Of a DNA stretch of 64,000 nt, positions 35,743 to 44,981 are shown piece after piece. Every line of letters begins with the position of its first letter. The stretch's first letter is position 1. Below the pieces are notes generated by a model. It saw only the letters and a list, made by a program, of their open reading frames with translations. It did no database searches and was not told the DNA's origin. This stretch comes from an uncultured Pseudomonadota bacterium. GTDB taxonomy: Bacteria; Pseudomonadota; Gammaproteobacteria; Burkholderiales; JALYOK01. Location: NCBI GenBank assembly GCA_902826775.1, contig CADEHE010000009.1:43726-107725 (forward strand), written 5' to 3'. A program made the position numbers and the translations under genes.

Positions 35743-38382
35743 ATGATCGATTCTGCATACGGTCAGATGCTTTCTTCGTATTGGCGGCCCCTGCTGGTCG
35801 CAGTCGCGTTCGCCCTAAGCGGCTGTAGCTCTTCCGTTGATATGATGTTGGCGAAAGCACGTGAGCACGAAAGCAAAGGTGACTACAAGGCGGCGGAAAT
35901 CGAATTCAAGAACGCGATTCAAAGCGCTCCTAAGCATGCTCAGGCGCGCGTGCTGCTGGGCGATTTCTACCATCGCGCCGGCAACTTGGAGGCCGCCAGC
36001 AAAGAACTCGATCTAGCCATCGACCTCGGCGCCGACGCCGCCAAAGTCATGCCCACGCTCGGGCGCATCTGGTTGCGGCGCGGCGAACATGAGAAAGTTC
36101 TCGCCGAGGTCGTGCTAACGCAGAAAGAACCGGATGAGCCGGCCGAGATTCTGGTTGTCCGCGGTGGCGCCTACGCCGCGCTCGGCCGCGTGGACGACGC
36201 CAAGCGCGTCTATGCGCTCGCGCTGAGTAAACGCCCCGGCTATCACGAAGCGCTGCTCGGTCAAGCGCAACTCAGTGCGGCGGCCAGCGATATGAGCGGT
36301 GCGCTTAAGCTCGTGGACGCAGCTTTGGCCAAAGATCCGAAGTTCGCAAATGCACAGGTGTTCAAGGCAGATTTGCTTCGGGCAAGCGGTAAGGCCGCCG
36401 AGGCCGTCACGCTGTACCGGCAGGCAATCGCGTTGCAGCCGAATGAACTTGCGCCCCGAGTCAATCTCGTTTCGGCGCTGTTGGACTTGGGCCATGAGCA
36501 GGAGGCGCAGCAGGAGATCGATGCAGCGCTCAAGCTTGCTCCGAAGCACTTGAGTGTCGCGTTTGCTCAGGCTCAGTTGCACAACAAGGCCGGGCGTTAT
36601 GCGCAATCGGAAGAAGCGGTCCAGTTGATCCTGCGCGTCTTGCCGGCGCATGTCCCCAGCCTGGTGCTCTCCGGCTCGAATCACATTGGGCTAGGTCAGC
36701 CTGAGAGGGCCGTGGCGGCGCTTAGCACGGCGGTGGCCAAGGCACCGCAAAATCTGCCAGCGCAAAAGCTGCTGGCCGCTGCATATCTGTCCAACAACCA
36801 AGGGCAGCGAGCGTACGACACGCTTGAGGCAGCGTTGGCGCGCGCGCCAAACGACGCACAGCTTTTGGCCCTTAGCGCTGAGGCGCTGACGCAGATCAAC
36901 CAGCCAAACCGCGCGCGCGAGTATTTGGGCGGCCTCGATCCCGGCAATCCCGCTGCGCGAGCGCGCGCGCCGCGTGAAGCACAAGAGGAAGACGGCAAGA
37001 CTCTGGAGCGGCAGCTAGGGCAAGACGTCCCGAAGGAGATCGCAGCGCAAATTGCGCGGGGCGAGTACGAGTCTGCGCTCAAGGCCATCGAAGCTTTCCA
37101 GAAAAAACAACCGAATAATCCGCTCGCCCACAATTTGCTCGGTGTGGCGCGCATCGGCCAGAAAGACGTGGCGGCTGCGCGCCAAGATTTCGAGCGCGCC
37201 TTGAAGATCGACGCGACTTTTTTCCCGGCCATCTCGAATCTGGCGATGCTCGATGCCATGGCCAATCAACCGGAAGCGGCGAAACGGCGTCTGCAAGCGG
37301 TGCTCGAGACGGACAGCAAGCACCTTGGTGCGTTGCTCGCGTTGGTGCGCCTGCATATGCACTTCGGCGACAAGGCAAAAGCCCTTGAACTTGCCAGGCA
37401 AGCGCAGACCGGGCACCCGCGCAGCGGGACGGCTCTCGATTTGCTGGGGCAACTTGAACTGGCCAACGGGCGCGCGGAAGCGGCGCTGGTCGCATTCAAC
37501 AAACGTGTCGAAGTGGAGCGGGACTCGGCCGTGGCGCACTTCCGGCTCGCGAGTGTCCAAGCCGCGCTTGGCAAACTCGCTCCTGCGGTGCAGTCGCTGG
37601 AGAATGCGCTCGAATTGAAGCCGGACTTCATCGAGGCGATGATCGCGCTGGCTGCGATCCACACGCGCGAAGGCCGCCATGGCAAAGCGCAGCAGGTTGC
37701 ACGCCACGTGCAGAAAAGGTTTCCCAAGTCGGCAGCGGGGTTCTTGGTCGAGGGCGACTCATTGCTGCGCGATAAGAAACCGGCCGAAGCGGCTCAAGCC
37801 TTGCAACGCGCCTACGAGCTGGAGCCCGCCGCAGCGGTGGTAGTAAAGCTGCATCAAGCCCACGTCGCCGCGGGCGCGGCGGCTAAGGGTCAGAGTGTGG
37901 TCGAAGACTGGCTCAAGCGCCGTCCCGACGACTTAATGATCAACCAATACCTTGCGCAGCGCAGTCTCGAAGAGGGTGATTTCAACGGTGCGGTGCGCCG
38001 CTACGAAGTCGTGCTAAAGCAGCAGCCGTCCAACGCCGCTGTGCTCAACAACTATGCCTGGGCACTGGCGCAATTGAAGCGGCCCAACGCGCTGGAGTAC
38101 GCTGAAAAAGCCTATGCGGTCAGCGGCGAAAACCCGCGCATTATGGACACAGTTGGGGTTATCGCGCTCGAGGCCGGCAAAACGGAGCGCGCGCTAAAGC
38201 TGCTACGATCGGCCGCGCAATTGGCCCCTCAAGCGGTAGAAATTCGCTACCATTGCGCGCAGGCGCTGGCGAAATCCGGCGCGAAGGCGCAAGCGCGCAA
38301 GGAACTCGAACTCGTGCTGGAAGCGGGCAAGCAATTCCCCGAACTCGCCGCGGCGCGCAAGTTGTTGGCGGAGCTGCATTAG
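35743..38382 (+). CDS. prsT: TPR-repeat lipoprotein PrsT (copy 2)
   Basis: A paralogue of the preceding TPR protein, 879 residues, with lipobox VAFALSGC (Cys near residue 28) and TPR units along its length. Equivalent segments include KAIEAFQKKQPNNPLAHNL and the C-terminal ELAAARKLLAELH (copy 1: ELEAARQMLTELKK). The internal region around residue 405 (ARAREYLGG...AREAQEEDG) is divergent and shorter than in copy 1. It ends 4 bp into the convergent oxidase gene. The pair arose by tandem duplication together with part of the downstream gene. Confidence 0.85.
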   Translation: MIDSAYGQMLSSYWRPLLVAVAFALSGCSSSVDMMLAKAREHESKGDYKAAEIEFKNAIQSAPKHAQARVLLGDFYHRAGNLEAASKELDLAIDLGADAAKVMPTLGRIWLRRGEHEKVLAEVVLTQKEPDEPAEILVVRGGAYAALGRVDDAKRVYALALSKRPGYHEALLGQAQLSAAASDMSGALKLVDAALAKDPKFANAQVFKADLLRASGKAAEAVTLYRQAIALQPNELAPRVNLVSALLDLGHEQEAQQEIDAALKLAPKHLSVAFAQAQLHNKAGRYAQSEEAVQLILRVLPAHVPSLVLSGSNHIGLGQPERAVAALSTAVAKAPQNLPAQKLLAAAYLSNNQGQRAYDTLEAALARAPNDAQLLALSAEALTQINQPNRAREYLGGLDPGNPAARARAPREAQEEDGKTLERQLGQDVPKEIAAQIARGEYESALKAIEAFQKKQPNNPLAHNLLGVARIGQKDVAAARQDFERALKIDATFFPAISNLAMLDAMANQPEAAKRRLQAVLETDSKHLGALLALVRLHMHFGDKAKALELARQAQTGHPRSGTALDLLGQLELANGRAEAALVAFNKRVEVERDSAVAHFRLASVQAALGKLAPAVQSLENALELKPDFIEAMIALAAIHTREGRHGKAQQVARHVQKRFPKSAAGFLVEGDSLLRDKKPAEAAQALQRAYELEPAAAVVVKLHQAHVAAGAAAKGQSVVEDWLKRRPDDLMINQYLAQRSLEEGDFNGAVRRYEVVLKQQPSNAAVLNNYAWALAQLKRPNALEYAEKAYAVSGENPRIMDTVGVIALEAGKTERALKLLRSAAQLAPQAVEIRYHCAQALAKSGAKAQARKELELVLEAGKQFPELAAARKLLAELH

Positions 38383-39557
38383 CAACGCAGGCGGTCGAGT
38401 CCTTGCAAGTAACCGCGCTGCAACGCTTGCACCGAGTTGCAGCCGACTAACATCACCGCTTTCTCGATTTCCGCTTTGAATATCGCAATCGCGCGCTGCA
38501 TGCCTTCTTCTCCCAAAGCGGCGAGCGCGTAGACGAACGGCCGCCCGGCCATGCAGGCGCGCGCGCCCAGGCAGAGGGCTTTGACAATGTCGACGCCGCG
38601 CCGCACACCGCCATCGAGGATGACCTCGGCGTCGCTGCCCACCGCATCGACGATTGCAGGTAGAGCGGCGATGCTGGAGATCGCGCCATCCAACTGCCTG
38701 CCGCCGTGGTTCGAGACGATGATTCCACTGGCGCCGTGCTGCACGGCGAGCTTGGCATCGACTGGCGATAAAATTCCTTTGACCGCGACTGGGCCTTGCC
38801 ATTCCGATTTGCACCACTCGAGCGCTTCCCAGTCATAGCCGAGGTCATATTTGTCGGCGATGAATTGGGTGATGGTGACGACGTCTTTGCCGCCTGAGTT
38901 GAGGTCTTTCAAATTGGCAAAAGTCACAGTTGGGCCCAGCGCCACATCGCGCACCCAGCGCCAACATCGCACGGCGTCGAACGCGCTGCGCATGGTGATG
39001 CGCGGGGGCACGGTGAAGCCATTGCGAATGTCGCGCTCGCGCGGACCTTGCGTTTTGGTGTCCACGGTGAGCACCAGCACCTTTGCTCCGGCAGCGCGCG
39101 CGCGTTGCAGCAGCACGCGATTCATCGCTCGATCTTTCAGCAGATAAAGTTGAAACCAAGGGGCGCCGGACGGTGTTGCGCGTTGCGGCTGGGACGCCGC
39201 GCCGGCACAGACTTCCTCGATGCTGCTCGCAGCCATCATGCTCAGGCAAAATGGCATACCTGCGCTTGCGGCGGTTCGCGCAGCAATGACTTCCGCTTTG
39301 CGCCGGACCATGCCGCACAAACCGACCGGCGCCATGATGAGGGGCACTTGCGCCGGCTGCCCCAGTATTGTTGTGGCGAGCGAAATCTGAGAAACATCGG
39401 TAAACACGCGCGGATGAAAACGCACGCGCTCGAAGTCGCTGCGGTTTGCTCGCAACGTGACTTCGTCGAGCGCACCGCCGTCGACGAACTCGAAAATTGC
39501 TTTGGGCAAACGCTTGCGCGCCAGGCGGCGCAGATCTTCGATATTGACGACGTTCAT
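38379..39557 (-). CDS. FMN-dependent alpha-hydroxy acid dehydrogenase/oxidase
   Basis: A 392-residue enzyme of the lactate dehydrogenase/glycolate oxidase family that oxidises L-2-hydroxy acids with FMN. It has the active-site segment SNHGGRQLDG (about residues 279-288, catalytic His), ILDGGVRRGVDIVKAL with FMN phosphate contacts, and the N-terminal IFEFVDGGALDE. The start at 39557 (MNVVNIEDL) is preferred to the ATG three codons upstream. The substrate (lactate, mandelate or other) cannot be told. Its 3' end overlaps prsT copy 2 by 4 bp, convergent. Confidence 0.9.
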   Translation of the reverse strand: MNVVNIEDLRRLARKRLPKAIFEFVDGGALDEVTLRANRSDFERVRFHPRVFTDVSQISLATTILGQPAQVPLIMAPVGLCGMVRRKAEVIAARTAASAGMPFCLSMMAASSIEEVCAGAASQPQRATPSGAPWFQLYLLKDRAMNRVLLQRARAAGAKVLVLTVDTKTQGPRERDIRNGFTVPPRITMRSAFDAVRCWRWVRDVALGPTVTFANLKDLNSGGKDVVTITQFIADKYDLGYDWEALEWCKSEWQGPVAVKGILSPVDAKLAVQHGASGIIVSNHGGRQLDGAISSIAALPAIVDAVGSDAEVILDGGVRRGVDIVKALCLGARACMAGRPFVYALAALGEEGMQRAIAIFKAEIEKAVMLVGCNSVQALQRGYLQGLDRLRC

Positions 39558-39712
39558 GCTGTGCACCGGTCATAACGCGGCTCAAAGCACCGGGGCGGTG
39601 TGTTAACCTTGGCTCTAAATCCGTTCCTTCGCGCATTCATACTGTCTAAACTATTATTCCGTAACTCGCTTTAATTCATGTTTTCTCATTCATACTTTAA
39701 ATAGTATACCTA

Positions 39713-40267
39713 ATGAAGCGTGAGGCTGCGCCGCGTTTGGCGTGGGGGCTGACCGGCTCCGGTCACTACTTGAAAGAGGCGCTTGAATTTGCGCTGGAAC
39801 TGCCAAACGTCGACTTCTTTCTCACCAAGGCGGCGGCGGAGGTGCTGCACATGTACACGCACTCTATTACCGAGTTGCGCAAACGCGCGCGTGTGTTTCG
39901 CGACACGACCGCGAGCGCCGCTCCGGTTGGCCTATTTTACAAGGGACACTACCATAGCGTGGTGGTGGCGCCAGCCACTTCAAACAGTGTCGCGAAAATG
40001 GTAGCGGGCATTTCCGACACTTTGGTGACGAACATATTTGCACAGGCCGGTAAATGCCGCATTCCCTCTATCGTGTTTGCCTGTGACACTGAGCCAGAGG
40101 TCTACACCGAGGCGCCGAGCGAGTGGGTGACGCTGTATCCGCGCCGCATCGATCTGGAGAACAGCACCAAGCTCAAAGGCTTCGAACACGTCAGCGTCGT
40201 CGACAGTCTCGATGCGATGAAGCGAGCCGTGATGGTACGCTTGGGCGAATTAAACCAGATTGGGTAG
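39713..40267 (+). CDS. Flavoprotein, dihydromethanopterin reductase-like (DmrB/AfpA-like)
   Basis: A 184-residue flavoprotein of the flavodoxin-like decarboxylase fold, recognised by WGLTGSGHYL near the start and VAPATSNSVAKMVAGISDTL (about 91-110). Such proteins sit in methylotroph H4MPT clusters and are proposed to reduce dihydromethanopterin to H4MPT. It is the first of four co-directional genes leading to mfnB. The enzymatic role is family-based, not shown here. Confidence 0.82.
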   Translation: MKREAAPRLAWGLTGSGHYLKEALEFALELPNVDFFLTKAAAEVLHMYTHSITELRKRARVFRDTTASAAPVGLFYKGHYHSVVVAPATSNSVAKMVAGISDTLVTNIFAQAGKCRIPSIVFACDTEPEVYTEAPSEWVTLYPRRIDLENSTKLKGFEHVSVVDSLDAMKRAVMVRLGELNQIG

Positions 40268-40328
40268 CTCGCCCCCTAATGCGCGCGCGTGCTCCTCGAT
40301 GTCCGACGCTCAACTCGGTGCCGCGCAG

Positions 40329-41741
40329 ATGAGCGATCACATTCTTTTTTTGACTGGCCGGCTCGCGGAGCACAGTTTGCGCAAAGTGCTGGCGCAGTTG
40401 CAGCCGGCGCTATTTAGCTACGAAGTCCTCGAGATCGGCTTGCAAGTCGCGGGGTTGATGACGGCGGACATGGTGCAACGCCGGCTCAGCGATTTGCGCG
40501 GGGCGACGCGAGTAGTCGTTCCGGGTCGCTGCCGCGGTGATCTCGATGCGCTCACGCGGCACTACGGTGTGCCGGTTGAGCGCGGACCTGAGGATCTTAA
40601 GGATCTGCCGCAGTTCTTTGGCCGCAAAGCCAAAGCGGTCGATTTGAGCCAGTACGATGTGCTCATTTTCGCCGAAATTGTCGATGCGCCAGCACTGGAC
40701 GTTGCCGCCATCGTCGAGCGCGCCGTGGGCTACCGGCGCGACGGCGCAGATGTGATCGACTTGGGTTGCTTGCCCGCCACGCCAATTCCCCATCTGGAAG
40801 AAGCAATCCAGGAACTTAAGCGGCTCGGTTACAACGTCAGCGTGGATTCCATGGACGAAGCCGAATTGCGCCGCGGCGCGGCAGCAGGTGCTGACTACCT
40901 GCTCAGCCTCAAAGAAGAAACGTTACACCTCGTAGACGATCTGCCGGTTACACCAGTGCTCATCCCCAGCCAGCCGCGCGATCTGGCTTCGCTCGGCCGG
41001 GCCGTTGCGGCGATGCAACGCCAGGGGCGCGCCTTTTACGCTGATCCGATTCTCGATCCGATTCATTTCGGTTTCACCGAGTCGATCGTGCGTTACCACG
41101 AGTTTCGCCGCCGTTTCCCCGATTCCCCGGTCATGATGGGCGTGGGTAACTTGACCGAACTGACTGACGCCGACACGGCTGGCGCCAACGCCTTGCTGAT
41201 GGGCATCATGTCCGAGTTGCGCGTGGGCGCATTGCTGACCACACAAGTTAGTGCGCACGCGCGCCGGGCGGTGAAAGAAGCCGACGCAGCGCGGCGCATG
41301 ATGCACGCCGCGCGAGAGGCGGGTGACGTGCCAAAGGGCTACAGCAACGCGCTGCTGCAAGTGCACGATAAAAAGCCCTTTCCCGATACCGAAGACGAGG
41401 TGCGCGACATCGCGCGCCGCGTGCGCGACCCGAGCTTTCGCATCCAGGTGAGCACAGAAGGCGTGCACGTTTACAATCGCGATGGTTTACGCACGGCATG
41501 GGATGCGTTTGCGTTCTGGCCTCGACTCGGATTGGAGCAAGACGCCAGCCACGCCTTCTACATGGGCGTGGAACTGGCGCGCGCACAGCTGGCGTGGGAG
41601 CTGGGCAAGCGCTACGTGCAGGATGAACCGCTGCATTGGGGCGCCGCCGTCGAGCGCGAGCCCGAGAACGAGCGCGAGCACAAGCAAGCGGGCACCACTT
41701 TGACGCACGCCATGCGAACTAAGCCCAAATCCAATGAATGA
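40329..41741 (+). CDS. Dihydropteroate synthase-like protein of the H4MPT pathway (DUF6513 type)
   Basis: A 470-residue protein with an N-terminal domain (about 1-135, LFLTGRLAEHSLRKVL) and a central TIM-barrel resembling dihydropteroate synthase (ADVIDLGCLPATPIPHLEE, about 158-176; FYADPILDPIHFGF, about 237-250). It probably condenses the pterin and arylamine parts of methanopterin, as proposed for archaeal and methylotroph homologues. The start at 40329 (MSDHILFLTG) is chosen on family grounds; a start at 40299 is possible. Confidence 0.85.
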   Translation: MSDHILFLTGRLAEHSLRKVLAQLQPALFSYEVLEIGLQVAGLMTADMVQRRLSDLRGATRVVVPGRCRGDLDALTRHYGVPVERGPEDLKDLPQFFGRKAKAVDLSQYDVLIFAEIVDAPALDVAAIVERAVGYRRDGADVIDLGCLPATPIPHLEEAIQELKRLGYNVSVDSMDEAELRRGAAAGADYLLSLKEETLHLVDDLPVTPVLIPSQPRDLASLGRAVAAMQRQGRAFYADPILDPIHFGFTESIVRYHEFRRRFPDSPVMMGVGNLTELTDADTAGANALLMGIMSELRVGALLTTQVSAHARRAVKEADAARRMMHAAREAGDVPKGYSNALLQVHDKKPFPDTEDEVRDIARRVRDPSFRIQVSTEGVHVYNRDGLRTAWDAFAFWPRLGLEQDASHAFYMGVELARAQLAWELGKRYVQDEPLHWGAAVEREPENEREHKQAGTTLTHAMRTKPKSNE

Positions 41742-41771
41742 TCGTTTGCGCAACGCTAGCTAGAAATCGAG

Positions 41772-42347
41772 ATGATCTGGGAAACAGTTGTAACCACCGC
41801 CGCTTTGGATGGCACCGTGCACATTGCCCCGATGGGAATTCGCGAGCGCGACAACATTGTCGTGCTGTCGCCGTTCCGGCCATCCACCACCTTGGAGAAC
41901 GTATTGGAAACCCGCAGCGCGGTCGTCAACTATTGCGATGATGTGCGCGTGTTCGCCGGTTGTTTGACCGATCGGCGCGAGTGGCCGACTGTGCCTGCCG
42001 ATAAGGTCGCGGGTGTGCGCTTGGCGCAGACGCTGGCGCACGCGGAGTTGCGGCTCGATTCCATCGAGGATGACGTACAACGCCCGCGCCTGATCTGCAA
42101 GGTCGTCCATCGGCAAACGCACGCGCCATTTCCTGGCTACAACCGCGCGCGCGCGGCGGTGCTGGAGGCCGCGATTCTTGTTAGCCGTTTGAACATGTTG
42201 GCGCCCGAGAAGATCGATCGCGAGATCGAATATCTCAAGATCGCGATCGACAAGACCGCAGGGCCGAATGAGCTGCTCGCCTGGCAATGGCTGATGGAAG
42301 CGATCGAAAACCATCGCGCCGCGCAGAGTGGCGGCAACTTGGCCTAA
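41772..42347 (+). CDS. DUF447 family protein of the H4MPT cluster
   Basis: A 191-residue protein with a split-barrel flavin-binding-like fold: ETVVTTAALDGTVHIAPMG at the N-terminus, FRPSTTLENVLETRSAVVNY (about 35-54), and a helical C-terminus. The DUF447 family is a regular member of methanopterin-linked C1 gene sets, but its step is not firmly known. It starts 30 bp after the preceding gene and ends 14 bp before mfnB. Confidence 0.82.
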   Translation: MIWETVVTTAALDGTVHIAPMGIRERDNIVVLSPFRPSTTLENVLETRSAVVNYCDDVRVFAGCLTDRREWPTVPADKVAGVRLAQTLAHAELRLDSIEDDVQRPRLICKVVHRQTHAPFPGYNRARAAVLEAAILVSRLNMLAPEKIDREIEYLKIAIDKTAGPNELLAWQWLMEAIENHRAAQSGGNLA

Positions 42348-42361
42348 CGATAAACACGCGC

Positions 42362-43099
42362 ATGACTAAGCTGCTTGCGAGTGTGCGCAACTTAGACGAA
42401 GCGCGTCTGGCGTTGGCGGGCGGCGCGGATATCATCGACCTGAAGGAGCCGGCGCAAGGCGCGCTTGGCGCGGTAACGCCGGAGATCGCGCGCGCCGTGG
42501 TGGACTTTGTGAGCAGTCGCGTGCCGGTCAGCGCGACCATCGGCGACCTGCCGTGGCGCGCGCAGGTGCTGGCGCCGGCCGTTGCCGCGATGGCGGCGAC
42601 CGGTGTCGATTACATCAAGATCGGACTGTTCGAGCCAAACGCTGCGACGGCGCTCGATGCCACGGAGACGATTAAAGAAGTGTGCCAAGTGTTGCGGCAG
42701 GCGCAACTTCCCATCGTTGCGCGGCCGACTCAGCTCATTGCGGTGCTGTTTGCGGACCGCGCGCCGGAGTTGGGTGTGATTGCTGCGTTCGCCGATGCCG
42801 GCTTTGCCGGTGTCATGCTCGATACTGCCGATAAATCGCGCGGCGGCTTGCGTCATTGTATGAAGCCCACCGACCTCAGCGCATTTTGCCGACGAGTGCG
42901 CGAACACGGGATGCTGTTGGGCTTGGCCGGGGCGCTGCGCGCGCCGGATGTCGCGGCGCTGCTGCCGCACACGCCGGACTATCTCGGCTTTCGCGGTGCG
43001 CTGTGCGAGGACGATGACCGCGTCGCGCGCATCGCGCCGGCGCGCATACGCGCTGTGCGCGCATTGTTGTCGCCGGTGCCGGCGCCGGCACCGGCGTGA
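42362..43099 (+). CDS. mfnB: (5-Formylfuran-3-yl)methyl phosphate synthase
   Basis: A 245-residue TIM-barrel enzyme that makes the furan precursor of methanofuran from two glyceraldehyde-3-phosphate molecules. Features: NLDEARLALAGGADIIDLKE with the catalytic-type Lys (residues 9-28), VDYIKIGLFEP (about 81-91) and GVMLDTADKSRGGL (about 150-163), all typical of MfnB (DUF556). The start ATG at 42362 lies 15 bp after the DUF447 stop. The C-terminus is a run of Pro/Ala codons. It converges with the enoyl-CoA hydratase gene, with a 2-bp gap. Confidence 0.9.
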   Translation: MTKLLASVRNLDEARLALAGGADIIDLKEPAQGALGAVTPEIARAVVDFVSSRVPVSATIGDLPWRAQVLAPAVAAMAATGVDYIKIGLFEPNAATALDATETIKEVCQVLRQAQLPIVARPTQLIAVLFADRAPELGVIAAFADAGFAGVMLDTADKSRGGLRHCMKPTDLSAFCRRVREHGMLLGLAGALRAPDVAALLPHTPDYLGFRGALCEDDDRVARIAPARIRAVRALLSPVPAPAPA

Positions 43100-43101
43100 A
43101 T

Positions 43102-43896
43102 CTAGTCCTTGAACACCGGCGCGCGTTTCTCCATGAAAGCGGTGACGGCTTCGCGGTGTTGCGAGGTTTTGTGCGCGAGCGCTTGAAAGCCCGCAGACAT
43201 TTCCAGTAGCGATTCGAGCCGTGCATGCTGGCCTTCGCGCAGCAGCCGCTTGGTCATGCGCAGCGCCTGACCCGGGTTAACGGCAATGCGCTGCGCGAGT
43301 GCGTTCGCCGCTGTAAGCAAGTCCGCATCCGGCACGACTTGCGACACCAAGCCGCAAGCAAGTGCTTCCGCGGCATTGAGCGCCTCGCCGGTAAATGCCA
43401 TCTCGGCCGCCTTGGACATGCCCACCACGCGCGGCAACAACCACGCACCGCCGTCGCCGGGAATGATGCCGACTTTGACGAAACTTTCGGCGAAGCGCGC
43501 CGACTGCGCGGCGATGCGCATGTCGCACATGCACGCCAAATCGCAACCGGCGCCGATGGCGTGACCGTTCACCGCAGCAATGGTCGGCACTTCCAGGTTG
43601 TAGAGTGCCAGCGGCAAGCGCTGTATGCCGTTGCGGTATTCCTCGCGGATGCTGGCGGGATCGAGCTTGTCGTCGAAGAAACGCTGCATATCGCGCACAT
43701 TGCCGCCAGCGGAAAATGCGCTCCCCGCGCCGGTAATGATCACCACGCGCACGCTGGCGTCGGCATTGATGCGCGCGCATGCGGCGACGAACTCGTCCAC
43801 CGCGCTGTTGCCGGTCAATACATTGCGGGTGTCGGGCTGGTTCATCGTCAGCGTGACGACGGCGCCAGTTTGCTGATAGAGCAAGAACGAATTCAT
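43102..43896 (-). CDS. Enoyl-CoA hydratase/isomerase family protein
   Basis: A 264-residue crotonase-fold enzyme with the oxyanion-hole segments GSAFSAGGNVRDM (about residues 57-69) and NGHAIGAGCDLACMCD (about 109-124), and the Glu-containing FAESFVKVGIIPGDGG (about 134-149). It acts on acyl-CoA double bonds. It is the last gene of the acyl-CoA dehydrogenase operon. It is transcribed toward mfnB, so it is not part of the H4MPT operon. Confidence 0.9.
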   Translation of the reverse strand: MNSFLLYQQTGAVVTLTMNQPDTRNVLTGNSAVDEFVAACARINADASVRVVIITGAGSAFSAGGNVRDMQRFFDDKLDPASIREEYRNGIQRLPLALYNLEVPTIAAVNGHAIGAGCDLACMCDMRIAAQSARFAESFVKVGIIPGDGGAWLLPRVVGMSKAAEMAFTGEALNAAEALACGLVSQVVPDADLLTAANALAQRIAVNPGQALRMTKRLLREGQHARLESLLEMSAGFQALAHKTSQHREAVTAFMEKRAPVFKD

Positions 43897-43952
43897 GCTA
43901 TTCCTTGCGAATTGAAGAGTTCAGTGCAACTAGAATTGCGCTCGCGACTCGG

Positions 43953-44981
43953 TTAGTTAGAACGGCTGCCGACGCAACCGCGCACGAAATCCAAAGCATC
44001 GGCACTAGAAGCCAGCAAATCCGCGCCGATGCGCTGTTGCCAGAAGGATTCCGCGCCGGCGCATAGCCGCCACTCGTGCAAGCGGCGCGTGAAAAGCTGC
44101 AGATCGTATTCCTCGGTCATGCCGATGGCGCCGTGCAGCGCGTGGCCGAGATTCGCCACGTGAGATGCCGCCTCGCTGGTGACGGCTTTGGCGATGGCCG
44201 CACGCTGCGCGTAGGGCAGATACGAATCGGAATCGCAGCCGATGCGTGCCGCCATGCTCGCCATCGCACTGTGTTCGGCCATGACGCTGATCTGATGCTG
44301 CACCGCTTGAAACTTGCCGATCGGTTTGCCGAACTGCACTCGCTCGTTGGCGTAGCGCAGCGTCATGTCGAACACTCGGCCTAGGGCGCCGGCGATCTGC
44401 GCGGCGACAACACAGGCTTGCGCATGGAGCAGGCTGGCGCTGGTTTGCATTACACGCGTGGTGTCGAGCGCAGTCGCCCAGCGCAGTTCGCCCGTGCCGG
44501 CGGGTGCGGCGAGCAGATTGCGCTGCGCCTGAGCGCACGGTAGCAGCACCAAACCGGCATCGATCTGCAGCAGCGCCCAGTGAGCGGTGCGCGCGTATGG
44601 CGTCAGCCCGCAAATTACATTGTTGCCTTCGCGCCGCGCGCAGCCTAGTGCGATCGGCTCGCTTGGCACATGATGACCGGTGTGTGCGAGCAGGGCGCGC
44701 GCGATCATGGTTTCACCCAGCGGCAACGGCAGCGCATGACGGCCGCAACTTTCTAGGATGCCGTAAACGCTGCGCAGATCCAAACCGGCGCCGCCTTGCT
44801 GCTCCGCTACTAAGGCATCGATAAAACCGGACTCTTGCAGCGCTTGCCATAGTGCGGTGCTGGCGGTTCCGATGCCGTCGCGTTCGATCGTGCGTACTAC
44901 TTGCGGCGCGCAATGCTCTTGCAGCATGCGCGCAAATGGCGCGCCGATGGCGTCTTGCGCAAGCGTTTCCGTTTCGCTCAT
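43953..44981 (-). CDS. Acyl-CoA dehydrogenase-like protein (small partner)
   Basis: A 342-residue acyl-CoA dehydrogenase homologue, shorter than its partner. It retains the C-terminal helical domain (RVQFGKPIGKFQAVQHQISVM, about 211-231; LGHALHGAIGMTEEYDLQLF, about 283-302). The N-terminal half is less conserved, as in the second subunit of heteromeric dehydrogenases acting on steroid side chains or aromatic acyl-CoAs. Its start overlaps the partner's stop by 4 bp, supporting a two-subunit enzyme. The substrate is unknown. Confidence 0.85.
   Translation of the reverse strand: MSETETLAQDAIGAPFARMLQEHCAPQVVRTIERDGIGTASTALWQALQESGFIDALVAEQQGGAGLDLRSVYGILESCGRHALPLPLGETMIARALLAHTGHHVPSEPIALGCARREGNNVICGLTPYARTAHWALLQIDAGLVLLPCAQAQRNLLAAPAGTGELRWATALDTTRVMQTSASLLHAQACVVAAQIAGALGRVFDMTLRYANERVQFGKPIGKFQAVQHQISVMAEHSAMASMAARIGCDSDSYLPYAQRAAIAKAVTSEAASHVANLGHALHGAIGMTEEYDLQLFTRRLHEWRLCAGAESFWQQRIGADLLASSADALDFVRGCVGSRSN

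Noticed and set aside
43060..43100. Run of GCCGGCGCCGGCACCGGC at the mfnB 3' end as a regulatory repeat
   Set aside because: It is a simple Pro/Ala codon run at the C-terminus; only a hairpin between convergent genes could be suggested and there is no U-run.
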